Positions 11,937-22,782 of a stretch of DNA of 64,000 nucleotides are shown piece after piece. Both the position numbers and the translations under genes were made by a program. The first letter of the stretch is position 1. Every line of letters starts with the position of its first letter. Origin of the DNA: Rotaria socialis (taxonomy: Eukaryota; Rotifera; Eurotatoria; Philodinida; Philodinidae); assembly GCA_905331475.1 (NCBI GenBank), contig CAJNYU010002338.1, forward strand, positions 124,001-188,000. Reading direction: 5' to 3'. The notes below the pieces were generated by a model, which ran no database searches, was not told the origin of the DNA, and worked only from the letters and a program-made list of their open reading frames with translations.

Positions 11937-12671
11937 TTATCGAATTTCATCGAGTTTCATAGCTAAATGTCCTGTTTTCATAAACAATTGACATCCATTC
12001 TCACTTGTGACTTTAAATTTTCGTCCTGCCCAATCAACGGGTCGTCTAATCCAAAATCCTTTTGTGCACTTATTCTTATTGTTTTCATCATCGGTGCCAT
12101 CAATATTTTCGAAACTCATATCACCCTTGAGTACAAATATTTCTTCACCGCCTTGTCCAACAACCCAATTATCACTTTGAAAACCAGGTTCCAATTTCTC
12201 CATCCATACGTATTCGCCTGTTTTTGCATTTGAAAATAAATCAAGACGTTCTCGTTTTGCATCCGAATCTTTTTTCCAATCATTCGAAGTTTCTGTATCG
12301 ATGAGGGTGATAGGTGCTTCTGTACGATCATTCATTTGACGAAGTTTAACCAATAGAGTGGCTCCTTCTTCAGTTGTCCATGGTTCATGTAATGTACCCA
12401 TTCCATGTCGACAGTAAGTCAATGGACTGTGATCACCCGATAGATCATCGAAAAGTCGCCCGTCTAACATAACAAATTCTTCGCCACCTTCATGATTATG
12501 ACGAGGAAATTTCACAAATGGATCGAATTTAACAATAGTTGTAGCACGAGCAACTTCATCACCTATTCGATCTAACATTCGACGTTGAACACCTTTCTTA
12601 GGCGAATCAACAAATGGAATTAAATTAGAATCGATAACATGTGGAACAGAAAGATCAGAACAAATCTGCAT
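11937..12671 (-). CDS. ChrR-like bicupin protein
   Basis: Intronless frame of 244 aa. It resembles the cupin domain found in ChrR-type anti-sigma factors and in acetylacetone-cleaving-type bicupins. The first cupin half carries the metal-binding motif RHNHEGGEEF (His58, His60, Glu64/65) followed by a DGRLFDD strand; the second half (about residues 160-215) retains the fold pattern GQGGEEIFVLKGD but lacks the His pair, so only one metal site is expected. There is no signal peptide, so it is probably cytosolic. Family members are mostly bacterial, and the lack of introns agrees with a transferred gene, but codon use looks like that of its neighbours. The reaction cannot be assigned. The start ATG at 12671 is the only reasonable one. 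Confidence 0.82.
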   Translation of the reverse strand: MQICSDLSVPHVIDSNLIPFVDSPKKGVQRRMLDRIGDEVARATTIVKFDPFVKFPRHNHEGGEEFVMLDGRLFDDLSGDHSPLTYCRHGMGTLHEPWTTEEGATLLVKLRQMNDRTEAPITLIDTETSNDWKKDSDAKRERLDLFSNAKTGEYVWMEKLEPGFQSDNWVVGQGGEEIFVLKGDMSFENIDGTDDENNKNKCTKGFWIRRPVDWAGRKFKVTSENGCQLFMKTGHLAMKLDEIR

Positions 12672-13145
12672 AATGATGATGCTACAAATTTAGTTGGATA
12701 CTATGCAATGCAGTATCAAATATTACGTGCATTTATATGTGGAGTAAAACATGCACGAGTCATACACGACAAGAACTATAAAAATGTCAGTAGAACGATA
12801 AAGATGTCAGCAGAACATTAGAAAAACAACAAATAGACGTAAGATAAGCTTGTTCCGTTTGAGACTGTTTTAGTAGTGCAAGTGATCTCTTTGAGAATAT
12901 TGAGGAGTGGCAGAATTCTCACAACCAAAATGCAAGAATCCTGTATTCACAGCAGAATTTTACTAGAACTTTGCTTGTCAACTAATCATAAGGAATACAG
13001 AATTCTTAGCATAATTCTGCTAGAACTTTGCTCGTATTAAACAGCAGAATTCTGCCACTGCTGAGAAAATTCTATTAGAATCTAATGAAACAAATTCAAA
13101 AGAAAAATAATTACTCTTTTCACAAAAGCTTTTCGAAGGTTTCAG
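12672..13145. promoter_or_regulatory. Divergent intergenic region, cupin and PPR genes
   Basis: The cupin gene (-) and the PPR gene (+) start at either end, so both promoters should lie here. No TATA box or defined motif can be assigned by eye. A short inverted-repeat element sits inside at 12905-13060. Confidence 0.45.
12905..13060. mobile_element. 156-bp inverted-repeat (MITE-like) element
   Basis: The left end GAGTGGCAGAATTCT (12905) faces AGAATTCTGCCACTG (to 13060), a 14-of-15 inverted repeat of CAGNG type. The interior has two direct copies of a CTAGAACTTTGCT unit. A convincing 8-bp duplication is missing, so the boundaries are less certain than for the other elements. Confidence 0.65.
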
Positions 13146-16100
13146 ATGTTACGTTTTTATATAAAAAGTTATCATCTTCAATCAGCTTGCGTTATAAATA
13201 TTTGGTCAACTAGATGTTTATCTTCAGCGAATAAATTGATTAGTCATGATGAAATTCGTACATGGAATCATTCATTACGTGAACTTCTTCGTCATGGTAA
13301 ACTGGAAGAAGTTCTTGAACAATATCATAATCGAAAATCAACATTAGGAGATCTATCTATACAAACTTATTGTATAATTTTTAAAGCATTTACATTAACT
13401 AAAAAATGGTCGGAAGCTCATCGATTATATACTCAAATTCAAACTAATACAAAACTTTATAATGACCAACAATTAAAAATTGCAAGTAGTTTAAAAAACT
13501 CAAAACGATATTTTTATGCATTGACTTTTTTAAAATTGTTTTTGTATTAGATCATTTTAAATATGTACTCAAAAGCAGGTTACTTCGATCAAGGTATATT
13601 TCACTTTATTTTTTCGTTCTTAATTTCTGTTGTTGAATTTAGCGGAACAGATTCTTGCTGATCTACTAGCATCACTGCCAACATCGACTAAGCCGCACCA
13701 TATTGATCCAACTGTTTTTTCTATAGTTATGACTGGATATAATCTTCATCGTCAACCAGACAAGACTTTAATCACTTTTGATCGTGTTCAATGTCCCGAT
13801 GCTATTTCTTATTTACTAGCATTTCAAGCATGCGCACTATTAAAAAACTTACAAAAAGGAAAAGAATTAGCTAAAAAATTAGAAAAATTAAATATAGATC
13901 TTGGAAAAAATTTCAAATTACAGACTGCATTATTTGACGTAAGTCGCTCTAGATTCAATGATAATACCTAATTGTTTATTAGTAGATGTATGGTAAATGT
14001 GATGATGTACCCAATGGTAAATATTATAAAAAATCAATTTTTAATTTTCTTAGATATTTATTTTTGTTTCTCTATTCAGCTGAAACTATTTTTGATATGA
14101 TTGAAAATCCAACGATAGTTCATTACAATTCTTTGTATGTTTTTCAATTTATTATTTCAAATGATTTATTTGTATTTTGTTTTTTGTGTAGATTAAAAGT
14201 ATACAATAATAATAAGATGTATGATAAAGCATTTGAATTGTATTATAAATTAAAACAAAATCAAAAGAATCTTATACCAGATCAAATCACATTTAGTTGC
14301 ATTCTATATTCTGTTGCTAAAATAGCTCATAGTGATCGATGCCAAGATATTCTAAATGATTTAAATTCAAGCAAAATTCATCTTGATCAACATCCTATTC
14401 TTCAAACAAGTCTAATTCATGCATTAGGCAAATGTGGAGATATCACTACAGGTAAATAATCAATTGTTTTAGTAAACAATAAAAATATTGTTTTTAAAAA
14501 TAATCTAGCTCAAAAAATCTTCGATCAAATTACTCAAGAACGTACAACTGGTATTTATAATGTAAGATATATGTGTCGGGAAGAATTTGTGCCATTGTGT
14601 CGTTTTTTATAGGTTTTGATGAAGGGTTATATCTATGCTCAAACACCATTAACAGCCCTATCTATTTTTGATAAAATATCAAAACCTGATACAATTTCCT
14701 ATTTGATTGCAATCAATGCTTGCGCTCAAATCTCTATGCTTCGTCGAGCTCGAATTTTATATGACCAAATTTTATCGAATTTTCCATCATGTAAAGAAGA
14801 TATTCGAATAATGAATGCTCTTATTGATATGTTCGGAAAAGTAAATCAAAATTATTATATACGTATATTTAGGCAAGAACTAATCAATCTAATATTCTTC
14901 TAATTTGTTTTTTCTCTAGTGTGCTGATGTCAATGTAGCTCAACAACTATTTAATATGATTGAACATAAAGATATTATTTCGTATAATGCACTGGTAAAA
15001 ATATATATTTTATCTATTAACATGTCTTCATAATTCTGTTTCTTTTTAAGATTAATGCCTATGGTATGAAATATCTTTTAAGCTCTATTTTACTAAAAAC
15101 AAGCTCTTTTATTTCGAAGGTCTCAATGGTTATGGTTTGAAGGCTTTCAACATTTACAATTCGCTCTTAAAGAATTCAACATTAATTCCAGACGAAAAAA
15201 CTTTCTCAATTCTTATTAATGCTTGTTCACATTCATTACTTGTTAATGAAGCTGAACAAATCTTTGATTCGATACCAATTAAATCTCGAAATGTTTTTAT
15301 TTACGCTACTATGGTAGATCATATATCTTTCTATAGTGAGAATTTAATTTTTTTTAAATATTATAGATTGATACATTGTGTCGCGCATCAAAAATAAATC
15401 AAGCTGAAAATCTACTTGTTCAATTTGAGCAAACCAATAGAAAATATCCACCGATGTATATAACATTGTTAACAGCTTATGCTCGTGTTGGAAATATTAA
15501 TAAAGTGATTGAGATACGTGATTTTATTCAGGAACATTTTCCCACTGATTTTCATTATATTTCATCAGCAACAATTCTTCTAGCCAATACGTATGCTTTT
15601 CTGGATAATATGAATGAAGCAAAACGTTTACGTACGATACTAACGGAAACAAATAAGCTACGTGGAATATCAAAATTACCTGGAATATCATGGACAGAAA
15701 CGAATGATGGTCAAATACATGAATTTATTGCTCATGATGTTTGTATAAAAGAAAATTGAAACAATCAAAATTGAATTGAATTTTTGTTTAGAAACGTCAT
15801 GAGCGAACAGAAGATATTTATGAAGAACTGAAATATATTTCTGATAAACTTAGCAAAGATGGTCATAAAAGTGACCGAAGATGGATAACATCAGATCATA
15901 ATTGTAGTGAATTAACCGATCCATTACATACTCATAGTGAACGGTTAGCACTTGCATATCAATTATTACTACGAAGAACAATACCGAGTAATGAACCAAT
16001 ACAAATTACAAAAAATCTTCGAATATGTGGAGATTGTCATGAAATTTTCAAACGAATCACTCGTATTTACACAGGACTGATTATTTTAATTCGAGATAGA

Positions 16101-16154
16101 ACACGATATCATAAATTTCAACAAGGAGAATGCTCTTGTAATGACTTTTTTTGA
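13146..16154 (+). CDS. DYW-type pentatricopeptide repeat (PPR) protein, putative organellar RNA editing factor
   Basis: Thirteen exons join in phase: 13146-13481, 13551-13593, 13643-13938, 13986-14016, 14080-14134, 14192-14451, 14509-14561, 14613-14840, 14920-14994, 15051-15063, 15120-15313, 15367-15738 and 15792-16154, giving 772 aa. Intron 1 is GC-AG (donor GCAAGT), the others GT-AG. The N-terminus is basic and Ser-rich like a mitochondrial targeting peptide. PPR repeats follow, with signatures such as LNMYSKAGYFDQA and MYGKCDDV. Then come a plant-style E region with PG box (LPGISWTE near exon 12's end) and a DYW deaminase domain: HSERLA with its catalytic Glu, ICGDCHEIFK zinc ligands, IRDRTRYHKFQ and a CSCNDFF end. 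In plants such proteins bind RNA and convert C to U in organelles. The last three residues are DFF rather than DYW. DYW proteins are otherwise plant and protist proteins with scattered reports in bdelloids. Confidence 0.92.
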
Positions 16155-16657
16155 AATAAAATTCAAACAAAATTATTTCTTTCTTTGATTAGAAAATAAT
16201 ATAGAAATAAAAGAAAACTACTAATTTCTAAGTAAATAGCTGATAATTTATAGTGATTGATATAAATTTTCAATAGTAATCTTTCGATTGATACTGCAAT
16301 TTTATCGCCTATGTTCATATTTTCAAATCTATATCCGACCAAGAATCTTCTGTCTATTATTAGTACAAAAAGTACAACATGAAAATGTAGACAGAAAAAA
16401 TTTATTTTTTAAAAATAGAAAGAATGAACCTAGATAATCATCGATGTAATCAGGCGGAAAAAAAAACGAAGGCTATTAGTTTTTTCCTTTTCTGGTAATG
16501 CTTATCGCTCATGAGTCATGTATTTTACAAAACAATGTCGATGAGTCAACCGGTGACATTGCATTCTATGCACTGATGTAAATTTATAATCGACTCTTTA
16601 TTCTGTGTTTTTTAGCATCCTAAAGAATTTAACTTTGTCTTAACACAAACATCACCG
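16155..16657. other. Intergenic, PPR to F-box gene
   Basis: Half a kilobase of AT-rich sequence. It should contain the PPR gene's 3' end and the F-box promoter. No motif stands out. Confidence 0.45.
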
Positions 16658-17794
16658 ATGGCAACATTACTTGAATATTTACCAGATGAAATTCTCCTGA
16701 CTATTTGTCAATATCTGTATCAGCGCTACATTATTCAGGCTTTTTGTGGTTTAAACTCTCGTCTTAATTGTACAATTTCACATTTCACTCGATCTTTTAT
16801 TGTATCTGATGAAAACTTCTTGACAAAGGAAGAAAATTTCAAACTACTTTCTACTATTGGACCTTATCTTCATTCTCTTACAATAAAAAATATTTCTCTA
16901 TCTGCAAATGAAATAAGTTTAGCATCAAATATTCGAGAACTGACATTGATTCATACGCAACCCTGTCTTATTCCGGTAATTTTGTAAGAAAGATTCAATG
17001 AAAACCGAAACTTTCGATTGTATTTTTAGTCACTTCGAAATCTAACTGATTTGAATATTATCTACGGGCCAAAATTTCAATCGATTGATGTTTTATTTTT
17101 ACCAAATAATAATATTCATTCTGTTTATATTTCTTCAATTAGTCCTTTAAAAGTCCCTGTATTTTCACCTTCAAAATTTTCTTCAATCAAACAACTTACT
17201 ATAATTCTTCAATCATTTCATGATTTTGTTCAATTACTTCGTATTTGTCCGCAACTTACATGTCTGAATCTGACACTACAAACTTGTGATCCAATAATCT
17301 TAGAAATACCAGACAAGTAAGATTAACTTTAATTAGATCTAAACTAATTTGATTTATGTAGTCAATTACAAATCGAAACATCTTCAACTCTTCGTAATTT
17401 TTCACTTCGAACAACGTACGATCTTAATGTTAACTTCAATACATTAAAAAATATATTTAAACACTTAAGTTCAAATATCGAACATATTGCTATCGAAATT
17501 AATACCGAAGATATAGCATGTATTGATGGTGAACTATGGGAAAACTATTTGAAACAAAATCTACTAGATTTACATCGGTTTGAATTTTTCATTCTATTAA
17601 GAAAAGAAAATCAAGACCAGACAAAACTAATACCGTTAGGAGATATCTTTAAGAAATTTCAAAGTTCATATTGGTCTTTAATGATTCCTCAAAATATGAC
17701 TGGATACTATAATTCATCCTTTTCTGGTATATCGACATGTATTCATACAAAAGCTATTCCAACAGTGAAACGACGACGCTATTTTTTGAACTAA
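16658..17794 (+). CDS. F-box protein (divergent, LRR-like C-terminus)
   Basis: Three exons, 16658-16975, 17030-17316 and 17362-17794, join to 345 aa. Residues 5-45 (LEYLPDEILLTICQYL...AFCGLNSRLN) are a clear F-box, which in this family binds Skp1 in SCF ubiquitin ligases. The rest has weak leucine-rich periodicity (SLRNLTDLN, LTCLNLTL) and would be the substrate-binding part. Related F-box proteins are numerous in bdelloid genomes, so this is probably one member of an expanded family. Its target is unknown. The stop is only ten bases from the stop of the convergent homeobox relic. Confidence 0.85.
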
Positions 17795-17803
17795 TCTAAA
17801 CTT

Positions 17804-18398
17804 TTATTGAAAATAGATCCGAAAGAACAACAGAAAAAACAACGATTTATGATTTTCAACATCGTGCACGATGTGGCTTTGAAACCAAATACGAATTGAT
17901 GTTTGGGATAGTACTAATTGAGTAGCAAGTTGATCGTATTCATACGACGTTGGATATTGATTTTGATTATAATCTTTATTTAAATACCAAATTTGCCAAT
18001 CAGTTAGTTTGCGTCGTGTCTACAAAGATATTAACAAAGATTTTGCAACTGAGAACATTCGAAATCAATACCTTTCATTGTACATATTTTGATAGAACAT
18101 GATACTCATATAATGACAAAACAGAGGAATCAAAAGAACTATAAATAATATCGTCTAAAAAAAATTATTAACAATAATATAAATAGCTGTTCAGAAGTGA
18201 AAGTTTGTCAAAAATAAACACAGCAATCGTACTGCATTCAGTCTTTCATTTCGACTTTATTAATGCAAATTAAAAAACTTTAAACTTACCTTGATTTTGT
18301 TCAAATATAGAAGGGAAACGAACAGCATTTGTGGAGATTGCTGATGATTCAATCGAATGAAAGTGGTTAAGCCTGCTTTAAAACGATGCGATGAATAG
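17804..18398 (-). pseudogene. Homeobox gene with damaged recognition helix
   Basis: Two minus-strand exons can be joined in phase 0: 18398-18290 and 18019-17804. The second encodes RRKLTDWQIWYL, then YPTSYEYDQLATQLVLS and IRIWFQ, which is the homeodomain through the start of helix 3. After WFQ the expected NRRAR-type residues are absent in this frame (SHIVHDVE follows); a HRARC sequence and a stop appear in another frame, as if one base had been lost. A candidate first exon with ATG at 18469 does not join in phase. So this is either a pseudogene, a sequencing error or a very divergent homeodomain. Class and function cannot be assigned. Confidence 0.6.
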
Positions 18399-18469
18399 CT
18401 GAAGTGAAAAATATCTATTTATTTTCAAATATTCATTACATTCACCGTTTCTTCCTCTGTAATGGACAT

Positions 18470-19386
18470 ATTTTTATTTTAATTATTTGAAAATTCAGTC
18501 GATGATGGAACTTTTTGATTGGCAACCGAGTTGAATATAAATATGAATATCTATTGGTCTTACCTTGTAATCTAGCAATTAGTTATGATTTACTCATCTT
18601 TTTCTTGCACATGTTGACAAACTTAAATCAATTACAATCATCTTCATTGAATAATTAGAGTAAATTTGATGTGAATATGATCTATTTCTTTTTATAACAG
18701 TATATATTTGAGTATTATATCCAATTGACATATCAGAGAAAACTTGCTGATTGAAAGAAGAACAATTTCTAGTGGCGCAAATAAACTTTCACTTTTAGCT
18801 CATGTACAAGTTATGTTGAATAAATATTGATTCAAAACAGAGACAATTAGATTCACAAAGAAAGCGCATTGATATCAAGAAAAGATTTCCTTGCTTCATT
18901 GAAGAACATCTTCGAGTAATTAAATGTAAGTAATTTCTCCTTGAATTGTGCGAGAGAAAATAAATTTTTCTGCGCCGATAAGATCAATTCAAAATGTCAC
19001 CTATTCGTTGACAGTGACAGCAAGTATAGTGTTGTCATTGCTCATATCATTTATTTGTTTCGCTCTTTAACAGTGTTTTATAGGAGAGTGACAGAAAATA
19101 TTGTTTTTCTCTCATTACTATATCAATTTTTTCTCTCATTACATCAAGAATACAATAAGCGGTGTGACAAATAGAAAACAGCGATCTTTTTTATTACGTG
19201 TAATGTAAACATAACAATATCAACAAAGACTCACTTGTATATACAGACGCGCATACATCTATTTATTAACACAAGAAAATCTTTGTCTTGGCTATTTTAA
19301 CAGCGCAGATGATGAATATATAATTGCTGTGAGTTTTTTCTTTTCTCCTATATTACTTTGATCGAAGTCGACGCTATAAGACAACT
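18470..19386. promoter_or_regulatory. Divergent intergenic region, no gene
   Basis: AT-rich space between the homeobox relic (-) and the ARF-like gene (+). The frame at 18941-19174 has no recognisable homology. No defined promoter motif seen. Confidence 0.4.
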
Positions 19387-20211
19387 ATGGGTATGATTAA
19401 TTCGAAATCAAAATATATTACTTGCTCAAATAAATCGGACATAAAATGTAGTTACCGATTTCCAACAATTTTTCATTCGGGATCATTAATATCATTACGA
19501 AATAGAAAATTAAAATATATTGATTTCGAGCTTTACAACCGACAACGTTTTTGTATGAAGAAAAAAGTTCTTATTTTGGGCTTGGATGGTGTAGGAAAAA
19601 CAGATTTATTTAATCGATTGATATGTCCTACTAATCAATTGCCAAAATTACATTCATTGTCCCAACCAACTGTGGGTAAGCAAGAAAACGAATGAGCCAT
19701 GACTGAGAGTAATTATTTGTTTTTCTAAATCTTAGGATATAATGTTGAAACAATAAAAGTTTATAGTCGTCATTTCTATCTTCGCCGTTGTCACAAAATT
19801 ACAATATGGGATTGTGGTGGTCAACCTTCTCTTCGATCATTATGGCCTTATCATTTTTCGAATACTTCTCTTCTTCTTTGGTTAATAAATGCACATGATC
19901 GCTCAAGATTAGATATTAATCTTGATTTACTTTCACAAACTCTTAAAAATCGATTACTTGATCGAGTTCCAGTTCTTATTGTTGTATATCAAACATCGGT
20001 TGTTTTACAAAATCAAAAAAAAATCTTCAATGAAAATCATAATGAAAATTTATTAACTAACCTAGAAGTAGCTTATCGCTTTTTAATTACACTTTCAACT
20101 TATCGCGCAAATACATTCAAATGGCAAGTTATTAGTATCAATTTGAATGATAATTCAAATGAGGATCTTAAAAGAGTTCAACAATCGTTTAAAGAATTAA
20201 TGGAATTATGA
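19387..20211 (+). CDS. ARF/ARL-family GTPase, divergent
   Basis: Two exons, 19387-19675 and 19736-20211, give 254 aa. The P-loop GLDGVGKT (65-72), a switch I PTVGYNVET whose Thr coordinates magnesium, and the G3 box WDCGGQ (121-126) are those of ARF-like GTPases, which control membrane traffic and cilia. A 60-residue N-terminal extension precedes the core, and Gly2 makes N-myristoylation possible. The guanine-specifying NKxD box after strand 5 is replaced by YQTS (VPVLIVVYQTS), and no SAK-like G5 box is evident, so GTP specificity or turnover may be altered. It is otherwise intact and probably expressed. Confidence 0.85.
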
Positions 20212-20244
20212 AAAAAAAGCACACATTACTAGATCTATTTTTCT

Positions 20245-21207
20245 TTAATCTGGTAAAGAACGAACTAATTGACGATCATTATTCTCATCATTGTTATATC
20301 CATTATCGGTTGCATCTCGATAATATATTGAACTTCCATGTATACTACTACTCATAGAATATTTATTCATATGAGGAATTGCCCATTCTTGATGCTAGAA
20401 TATTGAACATACGTAATAGATAATAGCTACTAAGTTAAAATGTGAATTAGAAAATTTTCAAAGATTTACTTTGAGTCGATTGATTCTGGCTTGTTTAAAA
20501 AAGAGATGTCTTAGTTGTTGATGTCGTTCTCGAATAGATTGTATTCGTTTTCCTTCATCTTCAGCTTCTTTTAAAGCAGCAATTTCTTCGTATTCTTGAT
20601 CTATTCAAAGGAACAAAATGCCTATGCGTTTTTAAAAAGAAAAAGTATCATCAACTTCTCAATGTTTTTTCTTGATTTGCTTTGGTCATAGCAGTGGAGA
20701 GTCTTGCTATAAAATAAGAATGTAAAAAAAGTAAATTATTGAAATTCATCGGTATATTCAATGATGATACCTTTATTTTTTCCATCATTGAATGGTCGAC
20801 TTTTTGTGCACTGTTTTATTTCTTTGCAAACTAAAGTTGATTCTACAGGTGGCATAAGTACGACTGAATTCCAGAATTGTTTAGCCAATTTGCTTTCATC
20901 TTCTCGAGATCCATCGAATACAGTTAATGTTGAATTTAGTCGAGTATCGACTTCGTGTATTATTGGACTTGATAAATCTATTAATAACAATAATTGTATA
21001 TTGCGGTGTCCGTTTACGAACAACTACTTACTCATTCTTCTGTTTAAAAACATACCATGTTCTAAGGAGTTGTCATGGAAAAGACACAATCAAAGAAATA
21101 TTCAGAAGACAGAGCACGACAAATTTAACTCTAACATTTGTCTTTTTCTTTCAGCTTCTACAGCCATCTATGGGTAAACCAATATTGGAAATCATACTAT
21201 CGCTCAT
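20245..21207 (-). CDS. Small coiled-coil protein of unknown function
   Basis: A minus-strand gene can be assembled from the ATG at 21207: a first exon ending before the GTAGAAG donor (about 21165), a second from about 20967 to 20772, a third from about 20704 to 20658 (TAMTKANQEKTLR), a fourth from about 20600 to 20470 and a last ending with the TAA at 20245. The product is about 190 aa. The fourth exon is rich in Glu, Lys, Arg and Gln (EEIAALKEAEDEGKR) and should form a coiled coil; the tail is Asn/Asp-rich. I recognise no family. Phases agree at the joins checked, which supports a real gene. It runs convergent with the ARF-like gene, 34 bases from its stop. Confidence 0.6.
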
Positions 21208-21328
21208 AACTTGATGATCATTTTTTTACAGTAATTTAAAAAATAATTAGCATAAATGATAGAAACATTAGAATTTATTTCATTTCTGTTAATTTTTATA
21301 TAGGTTTCTATTATGTTATCAGTTAGGT

Positions 21329-21363
21329 GTTAGCGTCGTAAGATGTCGCTGTACGACGCTAAC
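21329..21363. repeat. Perfect 12-bp hairpin
   Basis: GTTAGCGTCGTA (21329-21340) and its exact complement TACGACGCTAAC (21352-21363) flank an 11-nt loop. It is CG-rich in an AT-rich setting. It may be a relic of a small inverted-repeat element or a structured RNA; a role is not known. Confidence 0.7.
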
Positions 21364-21692
21364 ATGTTTTCTTAGACTTATTCGTTTCTTTTCTGTCATT
21401 CCTTTTCATCGTAATCGATAGTTGTTATACAACAGGTTACAATGCCCCTTTTTTTTGTTTCTCACTCTCTCTTGCTATGTATTGTATTTCTTCTTTTCGT
21501 TTCGTTTGTTTTATGTTTACAAGCACAAGAGTGATTTCTCTTTCTTTCTTTGCGTTGATTATCTTCTTTTTTGATTCTATTGTTTTTCCGTATACTTTCC
21601 ATATTTCTATTCTTTGTCTCTCTTATTTTTCGTTTCGTTTTCTTTGATCTTCTAAAAGCTTCAGTCTCGTGTTTTGTCGTTATTGCGCAGCC

Positions 21693-21942
21693 CCGGTCGA
21701 AGAAAACGATCAGTAAACGACCGTATACGATACAAATACGGCCCGTTTTACGTGCGTATTTTCCCCGTATGTTACGCCTGCTTTACAAGGTTTTACGGCT
21801 GATATACGGTGTCCGTGTACGGCCGTAATACTGCCCCTGTTAAAACGCCTTAAAACGGCCGTTTTACGGCGGAATACGATGCAAAAACGACCGTTTCCGG
21901 TAATATTACGCCGGTTTACGGTGGTCCGTTTCGATCGACCTG
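21693..21942. mobile_element. GC-rich inverted-repeat element (about 250 bp)
   Basis: The left end CCGGTCGAAGAAAACG and the inverted right end CAGGTCGATCGAAACG form imperfect terminal repeats. The interior is far richer in G and C than its surroundings and consists largely of TACGG, CCGT and ACGGCCGTTTTACGG-like units in both orientations, giving many nested palindromes. A target duplication was not found, so boundaries are approximate. It is likely a MITE; an origin as a structured RNA source cannot be excluded. Confidence 0.6.
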
Positions 21943-22782
21943 GGAGCATCTTTATCCGTCTTCGATTCTATTTGCTCGTTATTGTATTTGTATTAACATA
22001 CATATATTAAAATAAAATCGAAAACATTACAATAAATTATTATTTATTATTTATTATAAAAGTATGTATAGATCAACTTACATTATAAATAAATAAATAA
22101 GTGTAAGATAATATAGAAACATCCCAATAAACATTTAAAAAAGATATACATCCTCGCATAAAAAGAAAATCTTACATTAGGATTATACTGATTCGCAGTT
22201 ATAATTCTCACAATTTGATAAATAGTGACTAAAATTTTTTGATTGATCATAAATCTTATTTTTCGGAAATTAAGATAAGTAACGATTTATTACATTCATA
22301 TAAGAAAAATAATCCCAACAATATAATTATATCTGTCATTAGATATAGTCAATGATGTCTCATTAATCACATTTCGTGTCACATAGTTACTCACAGACGA
22401 AGTGATCAAACACAACAAAACAGAACGAGATGCATGAAGTTATAAAATATAATTTTCATTTTAATAAGTCATTGACTATATTAGAAGGATATTAAATGCA
22501 TAGCGGAAGACCATATTAGGTTGTATTTAACGAGAAATAAAGAAATCGAACAACAAATCACATTGATAAACAAATATTGTTTATTAATATACTGTTTTCA
22601 TAGATATTATACAGACTCAACATATGCTTTGTGTTCTTAATATTTCTGATCGATATTCTAATTAGCAACAGTAAATTTTTTGTATGTTTGCTTTTATAGA
22701 GAAAGAGAAAAGAAGACATATCTATGCATTTTCTACGATTGCATTATCCAGTTCGTCCATTTTGATTATCAATCAAAGTACG

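Larger units (their letters stand above)
21208..22782. other. Intergenic with a hairpin and a GC-rich element
   Basis: No gene recognised. It holds a perfect hairpin (21329-21363), a GC-rich inverted-repeat element (21693-21942), and AT-rich sequence that should contain the promoter of the phosphatase gene. Confidence 0.5.
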
